Of a stretch of 64,000 nucleotides of DNA, positions 51,084-61,112 are shown piece by piece. Source of the stretch: Hydractinia symbiolongicarpus (taxonomy: Eukaryota > Cnidaria > Hydrozoa > Anthoathecata > Hydractiniidae); assembly GCF_029227915.1 (NCBI RefSeq), contig NC_079887.1, positions 6,014,001-6,078,000 on the forward strand, given 5' to 3'. Both the position numbers and the translations under genes were made by a program. The notes beneath the pieces were generated by a model, which searched no databases, had not been told where the DNA came from, and was given only the letters and a program-made list of their open reading frames with translations. Numbering within the stretch: the stretch's first letter is position 1; every line of letters begins with the position of its first letter.

Positions 51084-52919
51084 ATCATGTCAAATTAAGA
51101 AACATGATATTTTTTGGGGTCCAGTTGGCTTACTTATCACATTTATAACGTCACAGTCCAAAGTCACTTCAATTAAGTCCCAGAGTCAATCGTTTCACTG
51201 TTAAAAGTGATATAACTTAGCACTATCGGAAAAATGTCACTAAATACATGTTGGCACGAATATGTGACCCAACCTTTGTAACTCAAAGGGATTGACACCG
51301 TTAGAAAAGCAATGAAATGGAGTTTTTCAGAATGTCTTTACTTCTTCAGCGCGAACTAACGGCTAGGATTGGTCCCACAGTAAAAAAAGACTTATTTATC
51401 TAAATTATTAAATAAAGCGCTACCACAGAGCCCAGTGTACTCGCTGAATTCCAGCAATCATGGCGAATTTAGAAGAATGTTATTCCTTGGAGTCCACTTG
51501 GGTCATTTGTCGCAATTACAAGGTCACAGTCCAGAATCAGTTCAATTAAGTCCCACAGTCAATCGTTTCACTGTTAAAAGCGATACAACTTAGTAATATC
51601 GAAAAAAAATCACTAAATACATGTTTGTACGAAAATGTGACGCAACCGTTGTAACTGAAGCGGATTGATCGCGTTAGAATGTCAATGAAATGTAGTTTTT
51701 GAAACTGCCTCTATTTCTTCAGTGCGAGCTGACGGCTTGGATTGGTCCCAAGGTAAAAAATGACTTATTTATCTAAATTTTTAAATAAAGCGCTACCATA
51801 GAGACCAATGTAATCTCTAAGTTCCGGTAATCACGTCAAATAAAAAAGAATGTTATTTCTTGCAGTCCAATTGTCTCATTCATTACTTTTATCAGGTCAC
51901 AGTCCAAAGTTAGTTCAATCAAGTCCCACAGTCAACCGTTTCACTGTTAAAAACGATGCAACCTAGTAATATCAAAAAAATATCGCAAAATACATGTTGC
52001 TACGAATATGTGACCCAATCGTTGTAACTCAAACGGACTGACACTGTTAGAAAGTCAGTGAGATGTAGTTTTTGAAACTGTCGTCCTTTCTTCAGCACGC
52101 GATAACGGCTAAGATAGGTCCCACAGTAAAGAATGTCATATTTATCTAAATTTCTAAATGAAGCGCTACCACAGCACCCAGTGTAATCGCTGAGTTCCGG
52201 CAATCATGTCAAATTAAGAAGAACGTTATTTTATGGAGTCCAGTTGGCTCACTTATCACACTTATAAGGTCACAGTCCAAAGTTACTTCAATTAAGTTCC
52301 ACAGTCAAACTTTTCACTGTTAAAAGCGATGCAACCTAGTAATATCCGAATACTATCGCTAAATACATGTTGGTACGAATATGTGACGCAACCGTTGTAA
52401 CTCAAACCGATTCATACCACCAGAAAGTCAATGAAATGTAGTCTTTGAAACTGTTCCTATTAATTCAGCGCGTGCTAACGGCCAGGATTGGTCCCACAGT
52501 AAAAAAAGACTTATTTATCTAAATTTTTAAATAAAGTGCAACTACAGAGCCTAATGTAATCGCTGAAATCCAGCAATCATGTCAAATTAAGAAGAATGTT
52601 ATTCCTTGGAGACCAATTGGCTCATTCATCACATTTATAAAGTCACAGTCCAGAATCAGTTTAATTAAGTCCCACAGTCAATCGATTCACTGTTAAAAGC
52701 GCTACAACTTAGTAATATCGGAAGAAAATCACTTATTACATGTTGGTACGAATATGTGACGCAACCGTTGTCACTCAAAGGGATTGACACCGTTAGAAAA
52801 GCAATGAAATGGAGTTTTTCAGAATGTCTTTACTTCTTCAGCGCGAACTAACGGCTAGGATTGGTCCCACAGTAAAAAAAGACTTATTTATCTAAATTAT
52901 TAAATAAAGTGCTACCACA

Positions 52920-52977
52920 GAGCCCAGTGTACTCGCTGAATTTCAGCAAGGTCCAGTGTAATCGCTGAGTTCCGTCA
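52920..52977. repeat. 29-bp internal duplication 8
   Basis: Form with GAGCCCAGTG and AGGTCCAGTG. The interval is 401 bp because TTGGTCACTT lacks the C of TTGGCTCACTT. Confidence 0.9.
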
Positions 52978-54437
52978 ATCATGTCAAATTAAGAAACATG
53001 ATATTTTTTGGGGTCCAGTTGGTCACTTATCACATTTATAATGTCACAGTCCAAAGTCACTTCAATTAAGTCCCAGAGTCAATCGTTTCACTGTTAAAAG
53101 TGATATAAGTTAGCACTATCGGAAAAATGGCATTAAATACATGTTGGTACGAATATGTGACGCAACCGTTTTAACTCAAACGGAATGATACCGCCAAAAA
53201 TTCAATGAAATGCAGTTTTTGAGAATGTCTCTATTTCTTCAGCGCGTGCTAACGGCCAGGATTAGTCCCAAGGTAAAAAATGACTTATTTATCTAAATTT
53301 TTAAATAAAGCGCTACTACAGAGACCAATGTAATCGCTAAGTTCCGGTAATCACGTCAAATAAAGAAGAATGTTATTTCTTGCAGTCCAATTGTCTCATT
53401 CATTACATTTATCAGGTCACAGTCCAAAGTTAGTTCAATCAAGTCCCACAGTCAACCGTTTCACTGTTAAAAAGGATGCAACCTAGTAATATCAGAAAAA
53501 TATCGCAAAATACATGTTGCTACGAATATGTGACCCAATCGTTGTAACTCAAACGGACTGACACCGTTAGAAAGTCAGTGAGATGTAGTTTTTGAAACTG
53601 TCGTCCTTTCTTCAGCACGCGATAACGGCTAGGATAGGTCCCACAGTAAAGAATGTCATATTTATCTAAATTTTAAATGAAGCGCTACCACAGCACCCAG
53701 TGTAATCGCTGAGTTCCGGCAATCATGTCAAATTAAGAAGAACGTTATTTTATGGAGTCCAGTTGGCTCACTTATCACATTTATAAGGTCACAGTCCAAA
53801 GTTACTTCAATTAAGTTCCACAGTCAAACGTTTCACTGTTAAAAGCGATGCAACCTAGTAATATCCGAATACTATCGCTAAATACATGTTGGTACGAATA
53901 TGTGACGCAACCGTTGTAACTCAAACCGATTCATACCACCAGAAAGTCAATGAAATGTAGTCTTTGAAACTGTTCCTATTAATTCAGCGCGTGCTAACGG
54001 CCAGGATTGGTCCCACAGAAAAAAAGACTTATTTATCTAAATTATTAAATAAAACGCTACCACAGAGCCTAGTGTACTCGCTGAATTCCAGCAATCATGG
54101 CGAATTAAGAAGAATGTTATTCCATGGAGTCCACTTGGGTCATTTATGGCAATTACAAGGTCACAGTCCAGAATCAGTTCAATTAAGTCCCACATTCAAT
54201 CGTTTCACTGTTAAAAGCGATACAACTTAGTAATATCGAAAAAAAATCACTAAATACATATTGGTACGAATATGTGACGCAACCGTTTTAACTCAAACGG
54301 AATGATACCGCCAAAAATTCAATGAAATGTAGTTTTTGAGAATGTCTCTATTTCTTCATTGCGTGCTAACGGCCAGGATTAGTCCCACAGTAAAAAGTGA
54401 CTTATTTATCTAAATTATTAAATAAAGCGCTACCACA

Positions 54438-54495
54438 GAGCCTAGTGTACCCGCTGAATTCCAGTAGGGTCCAGTGTAATCGCTGAGTTCCGTCA
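54438..54495. repeat. 29-bp internal duplication 9
   Basis: Form with GTGTACCCGCTG and AGTAGGGTCCAGTG, giving a 402-bp interval (54180 to 54582). It belongs to the monomer that is absent from the second 5275-bp copy. Confidence 0.9.
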
Positions 54496-57400
54496 ATCAA
54501 GTCAAATTAAGAAACATGATATTTTTTGGTGTCCAGTTGGCTCACTTATCACATTTATAACGTCACAGTCCAAAGTCACTTCAATTAAGTCCCAGAGTCA
54601 ATCGTTTCACTGTTAAAAGTGATATAACTTAGCACTATCGGAAAAATGTCACTAAATACATGTTGGTACGAATATGTGACGCAACCGTTTAAACTCAAAC
54701 GGAATGATACCAACAAAAATTCAATGAAATGTAGTTTTTGAGAATGTCTCTATTTCTTCAGCGCGTGATAACGGCCAGGATTATTCCCACAGTAAAAAGT
54801 GACTTATTTATCTAAATTATTAAATAAAGCGCTACCACAGAGCCTAGTGTACTCGCTGAATTCCAGCAATCATGGCGAATTAAGAAGAATGTTATACCTT
54901 GGAGTCCACTTGGGTCATTTATCGCAATTACAAGGTCACAGTCCAGAATCAGTTCAATTAAGTCCCACAGTCAATCGTTTCACTGTTAAAAGCGATACAA
55001 CTTAGTAATATCGAAAAAAATCACTAAATACATGTTGGTACCAATATGTGACGCAACCGTTGTAACTCAAACGTATTGACACCGTTAGAAAATCAATGAA
55101 ATGTAGTTTTTGAAACTGCCTCTATTTCTTTAGCGCGAACTAATGGCTTGGATTGTTCCCAAGGTAAAAAATGACTTATTTCTCTTAATTTTTAAATAAA
55201 ACGCTACCACAGCGCCCAGTGTAATCGCTGAGTTCCGGCAATCATGTCAAATTAAGAAGAATGTTATTTCTTGAGTCCAGTTGGCTTACTTAACACATTT
55301 ATAAGGTCACAGTCCAAAGTTAGTTCAATTAAGTCCCACAGTCAAACGTTTCACTTTTAAAAGCGATGCAACCTAGTAATATCCGCATACTATCGCTAAA
55401 TACATGTTGGTACGAATATGTGACGCAACCGTTGTAACTCAAACCAATTCATACCGCCAGAAAGTCAATGAAATCTAGTCTTTGAAACTGTTCCTATTTA
55501 TTCAGCGCGCGATAACGTCTAGGATTGGTCCCACAGTACAAAATGACTTATTTATCTAAATTTTTAAATAAAGCGCTACCACAGAGCCTAATGTAATCCT
55601 TGAATTCCTGCAATCATGTCAAATTAAGAAGATTGTTATTCCTTGGAGACCAATTGGCTCTTTTAGCACATTTATAAGGTCACAGTCCAGAATCAGTTCA
55701 AATAAGTCCCACAGACAATCCATTCACTGTTAAAAGCGATACAACTTAGTAATATCGGAAGAAAATCACTAAATACATGTTGGTACGACTATGTGACGCA
55801 GTCGTTGTAACTCAAAGGGATTGACACCGTTAGAAAATCAATGAAATGGAGTTTTTGAAACTGTCTCTATATCTTCAGCGCGCGCTAACGGCTAGGATTG
55901 GTCCCACAGTACACAATGACTTATTTATCTAAATTTTTAAATAAAGCGCTACCACAGAGCCTAATGTAATCGTTGAATTCCAGCAATCATGCCAAATTAA
56001 GAAGAATGTTATTCCTTGGAGACCAATTGGCTCATTTATCCCATTTATAAGGTCACAGTCCAGAATCAGTTCAATTAAGTCCCACAGTCAATCGATTCAC
56101 TGTTAAAAGCGCTACAACTTAGTAATGTCGAAAGAAAATCACTAAATACATGTTGGTACAAATATGTGACGCAACCGTTGTAACTCAAAGGGATTGACAC
56201 CGTTAGAAAATCAATGAAATGGAGTTTTTGAAACTGTCGCTATTTCTTCAGCGCGCAATAATGGCTAGGATTCCTCCCACTGTAAAGAATGACTTATTTA
56301 TCTAAGTTTTTAAATGAAGCGCTACCACAGGGTCCAGTGTAGTCGCTGAGTTCCGGCAATCATGTCATATTAAGAAGAATGATATTTTTTGGGGTCCAGT
56401 TGGCTCACTTATCACATTTATAAGGTCACAGTCCAAAGTCACTTCAATTAAGTCCCACAGTTAATCGACTCACTGTTAAAAGCGCTACAACTTAGTAATA
56501 TCGGAAGAAAATCACTTATTACATGTTGGTACGAATATGTGACGCAACCGTTGTCACTCAAAGGGATTGACACCGTTAGAAAAGCAATGAAATGGAGTTT
56601 TTCAGAATGTCTTTACTTCTTCAGCGCGAACTAACGGCTAGGATTGGTCCCACAGTAAAAAAAGACTTATTTATCTAAATCATTAAATAAAGCGCTACCA
56701 CAGAGCCCAGTGTACTCGCTGAATTCCAGCAATCATGGCGAATTTAGAAGAATGTTATTCCTTGGAGTCCACTTGGGTCATTTGTCGCAATTACAAGGTC
56801 ACAGTCCAGAATCAGTTCAATTAAGTCCCACAGTCAATCGTTTCACTGTTAAAAGCGATACAACTTAGTAATATCGAAAAAAAATCACTAAATACATGTT
56901 TGTACGAAAATGTGACGCAACCGTTGTAACTGAAGCGGATTGATCGCGTTAGAATGTCAATGAAATGTAGTTTTTGAAACTGCCTCTATTTCTTCAGTGC
57001 GAGCTAACGTCTTGGATTGGTCCCAAGGTAAAAAATGACTTATTTATCTAAATTTTTAAATAAAGCGCTACCATAGAGACCAATGTAATCGCTAAGTTCC
57101 GGTAATCACGTCAAATAAAAAAGAATGTTATTTCTTGCAGTCCAATTGTCTCATTCATTACATTTATCAGGTCACAGTCCAAAGTTAGTTCAATCAAGTC
57201 CCACAGTCAACCGTTTCACTGTTAAAAACGATGCAACCTAGTAATATCAAAAAAATATCGCAAAATACATGTTGCTACGAATATGTGACCCAATCGTTGT
57301 AACTCAAACGGACTGACACTGTTAGAAAGTCAGTGAGATGTAGTTTTTGAAACTGTCGTCCTTTCTTCAGCACGCGATAACGGCTAGGATAAGTCCCACA

Positions 57401-58194
57401 GTAAAGAATGTCATATTTATCTAAATTTCTAAATGAAGCGCTACCACAGCACCCAGTGTAATCGCTGAGTTCCGGCAATCATGTCAAATTAAGAAGAACG
57501 TTATTTTATGGAGTCCAGTTGGCTCACTTATCACACTTATAAGGTCACAGTCCAAAGTTACTTCAATTAAGTTCCACAGTCAAACTTTTCACTGTTAAAA
57601 GCGATGCAACCTAGTAATATCCGAATACTATCGCTAAATACATGTTGGTACGAATATGTGACGCAACCGTTGTAACTCAAACCGATTCATACCACCAGAA
57701 AGTCAATGAAATGTAGTCTTTGAAACTGTTCCTATTAATTCAGCGCATGTTAACGGCCAGGATTGGTCCCACAGTAAAAAAAGACTTATTTATCTAAATT
57801 TTTAAATAAAGCGCAACCACAGAGCCTAATGTAATCGCTGAAATCCAGCAATCATGTCAAATTAAGAAGAATGTTATTCCTTGGAGACCAATTGGCTCAT
57901 TCATCACATTTATAAAGTCACAGTCCAGAATCAGTTTAATTAAGTCCCACAGTCAATCGATTCACTGTTAAAAGCGCTACAACTTAGTAATATCGGAAGA
58001 AAATCACTTATTACATGTTGGTACGAATATGTGACGCAACCGTTGTCACTCAAAGGGATTGACACCGTTAGAAAAGCAATGAAATGGAGTTTTTCAGAAT
58101 GTCTTTACTTCTTCAGCGCGAACTAACGGCTAGGATTGGTCCCACAGTAAAAAAAGACTTATTTATCTAAATTATTAAATAAAGTGCTACCACA

Positions 58195-58252
58195 GAGCCC
58201 CGTGTACTCGCTGAATTTCAGCAAGGTCCAGTGTAATCGCTGAGTTCCGTCA
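58195..58252. repeat. 29-bp internal duplication 10
   Basis: Copy of duplication 8 carried by the ~5275-bp duplication, with GAGCCCCGTG and AGGTCCAGTG. Confidence 0.9.
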
Positions 58253-60554
58253 ATCATGTCAAATTAAGAAACATGATATTTTTTGGGGTCCAGTTGGTCA
58301 CTTATCACATTTATAATGTCACAGTCCAAAGTCACTTCAATTAAGTCCCAGAGTCAATCGTTTCACTGTTAAAAGTGATATAAGTTAGCACTATCGGCAA
58401 AATGGCATTAAATACATGTTGGTACGAATATGTGACGCAACCGTTTTAACTCAAACGGAATGATACCGCCAAAAATTCAATGAAATGCAGTTTTTGAGAA
58501 TGTCTCTATTTCTTCAGCGCGTGCTAACGGCCAGGATTAGTCCCAAGGTAAAAAATGACTTATTTATCTAAATTTTTAAATAAAGCGCTACTACAGAGAC
58601 CAATGTAATCGCTAAGTTCCGGTAATCACGTCAAATAAAGAAGAATGTTATTTCTTGCAGTCCAATTGTCTCATTCATTACATTTATCAGGTCACAGTCC
58701 AAAGTTAGTTCAATCAAGTCCCACAGTCAACCGTTTCACTGTTAAAAAGGATGCAACCTAGTAATATCAGAAAAATATCGCAAAATACATGTTGCTACGA
58801 ATATGTGACCCAATCGTTGTAACTCAAACGGACTGACACCGTTAGAAAGTCAGTGAGATGTAGTTTTTGAAACTGTCGTCCTTTCTTCAGCACGCGATAA
58901 CGGCTAGGATAGGTCCCACAGTAAAGAATGTCATATTTATCTAAATTTTAAATGGAGCGCTACCACAGCACCCAGTGTAATCGCTGAGTTCCGGCAATCA
59001 TGTCAAATTAAGAAGAACGTTATTTTATGGAGTCCAGTTGGCTCACTTATCACATTTATAAGGTCACAGTCCAAAGTTACTTCAATTAAGTTCCACAGTC
59101 AAACGTTTCACTGTTAAAAGCGATGCAACCTAGTAATATCCGAATACTATCGCTAAATACATGTTGGTACGAATATGTGACGCAACCGTTGTAACCCAAA
59201 CCGATTCATACCACCAGAAGGTCAATGAAATGTAGTCTTTGAAACTGTTCCTATTAATTCAGCGCGTGCTAACGGCCAGGATTGGTCCCACAGTAAAAAA
59301 AGACTTATTTATCTAAATTATTAAATAAAACGCTACCACAGAGCCTAGTGTACTCGCTGAATTCCAGCAATCATGGCGAATTAAGAAGAATGTTATTCCA
59401 TGGAGTCCACTTGGGTCATTTATGGCAATTACAAGGTCACAGTCCAGAATCAGTTCAATTAAGTCCCACATTCAATCGTTTCACTGTTAAAAGTGATATA
59501 ACTTAGCACTATCGGAAAAATGTCACTAAATACATGTTGGTACGAATATGTGACACAACCGTTTAAACTCAAACGAAATGATACCACCAAAAATTCAATG
59601 AAATGTAGTTTTTGAGAATGTCTCTATTTCTTCAGCGCGTGATAACGGCCAGGATTATTCCCACAGTAAAAAGTGACTTATTTATCTAAATTATTAAATA
59701 AAGCGCTACCACAGAGCCTAGTGTACTCGCTGAATTCCAGCAATCATGGCGAATTAAGAAGAATGTTATACCTTGGAGTCCACTTGGGTCATTTATCGCA
59801 ATTACAAGGTCACAGTCCAGAATCAGTTCAATTAAGTCCCACAGTCAATCGTTTCACTGTTAAAAGCGATACAACTTAGTAATATCGAAAAAAATCACTA
59901 AATACATGTTGGTACCAATATGTGACGCAACCGTTGTAACTCAAACGTATTGACACCGTTAGAAAATCAATGAAATGTAGTTTTTGAAACTGCCTCTATT
60001 TCTTTAGCGCGAACTAATGGCTTGGATTGTTCCCAAGGTAAAAAATGACTTATTTCTCTTAATTTTTAAATAAAACGCTACCACAGCGCCCAGTGTAATC
60101 ACTGAGTTCCGGCAATCATGTCAAATTAAGAAGAATGTTATTTCTTGAGTCCAGTTGGCTTACTTAACACATTTATAAGGTCACAGTCCAAAGTTAGTTC
60201 AATTAAGTCCCACAGTCAAACGTTTCACTTTTAAAAGCGATGCAACCTAGTAATATCCGCATACTATCGCTAAATACATGTTGGTACGAATATGTGACGC
60301 AACCGTTGTAACTCAAACCAATTCTTACCGCCAGAAAGTCAATGAAATGTAGTCTTTGAAACTGTTCCTATTTATTCAGCGCGCGATAACGTCTAGGATT
60401 GGTCCCACAGTACAAAATGACTTATTTATCTAAATTTTTAAATAAAGCGCTACCACAGAGCCTAATGTAATCGTTGAATTCCTGCAATCATGTCAAATTA
60501 AGAAGATTGTTATTCCTTGGAGACCAATTGGCTCATTTATCACATTTATAAGGT

Positions 60555-60701
60555 CGCAGTCCAGAATCAGTTCAATTAATTCCCACAGTCAATCGTTTTA
60601 CTGTTAAAAGCAATACAAATTAGTAATATCGGAAGAAAATTACTAAATACATGTTGGTAGGAATATGTGACGCGACCGTTGCAACTCAAACGGATTGACA
60701 C
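60555..60701. repeat. Conversion-like tract inside copy 2 of the 5275-bp repeat
   Basis: This stretch reads GTCGCAGTCC, TTAATTCCCACAG, GTTTTACTG, AAGCAATACAAATTAG, TTGGTAGGAATATG and GCGACCG. The copy-1 partner (55681-55830) has GTCACAGTCC and GCGATACAACTTAG. The same set of variants recurs at 61672-61820 and 62045-62190, so a block of linked changes was copied between non-adjacent monomers. Confidence 0.8.
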
Positions 60702-61112
60702 CGTTAGAAAATCAATGAAATAAAGTTTTTGAAACTGTCTCTATATCTTCAGCGCGCGCTAACGGCTAGGATTGGTCCCACAGTACACAATGACTTATTT
60801 ATCTAAATTTTTAAATAAAGCGCTACCACAGAGCCTAATGTAATCGCTGAATTCCAGCAATCATGCCAAATTAAGAAGAATGTTATACCTTGGAGACCAA
60901 TTGGCTCATTTATTTCATTTATAAGGTCACAGTCCAGAATCAGTTCAATTAAGTCCCACAGTCAATCGATTAACTGTTAAGAGCGCTACAACTTAGTAAT
61001 GTCGAAAGAAAATCACTAAATACATGTTGGTACAAATATGTGACGCAACCGTTGTAACTCAAAGGGATTGACACCTTTAGAAAATCAATGAAATGGAGTT
61101 TTTGAAACTGTC

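Larger units (their letters stand above)
47826..51280. repeat. Continuation of the 29-bp-insert subfamily with ~1147-bp and ~746/775-bp steps
   Basis: No gene. Markers 47325, 47727 and 48100 are echoed at 48472, 48874 and 49247, a step of about 1147 bp (373 + 372 + 402). Later, similar monomers recur at 746-bp and 775-bp steps. A foreign patch at about 48298-48400 and a switch point at about 49490 are described under findings. The type words are CTTAGCACTATCGG, CCAAAAATTCAATG, AAGTGACTTATTTATC and AAATTATTAAATAAAG. Confidence 0.82.
51281..56238. repeat. ~5275-bp higher-order repeat, copy 1
   Basis: 51281-54217 matches 56556-59493 at an offset of 5275-5277. 54620-56238 matches 59493-61112 at an offset of 4874. 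Shared private text includes AACGTTATTTTATGG, CAACCGTTTCACTG, TACATGTTGCTACG and TTGTTCCCAAGG. There are sparse single-base differences (GCTGACGGC at 51728 against GCTAACGTC), plus a 2-bp shortened A run at 54018. Confidence 0.88.
56556..61112. repeat. ~5275-bp higher-order repeat, copy 2, one 402-bp monomer lost
   Basis: This is the partner of 51281-56238. The equivalent of 54218-54620, the monomer carrying 29-bp duplication 9, is missing. The join lies in CGTTTCACTGTTAAAAG at about 59475-59493, which is shared by the monomers on each side. The patch at about 60555-60701 does not follow copy 1 and matches later monomers instead. The match ends at 61113 (CTGTCGC against CTGTCTC). Confidence 0.86.

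Noticed and set aside
52000-52203. 67-codon open frame on the - strand (and its copy at 57275-57478)
   Set aside because: It starts at TTG and is antisense to the satellite. It is present twice only because both lie in the ~5275-bp duplication. No recognisable domain.
53964-54230. 88-codon open frame on the + strand
   Set aside because: This is the same satellite frame, extended upstream by a 2-bp shortened A run and counted from a TTG. There is no independent evidence of coding.
20-60000. CENP-B box in the CGTTGTAACTCAAACGG segment
   Set aside because: It shares CGTTG and AACGG words with the box, but the spacing is several bases too long and the required TTCG and CGGGA ends are missing.
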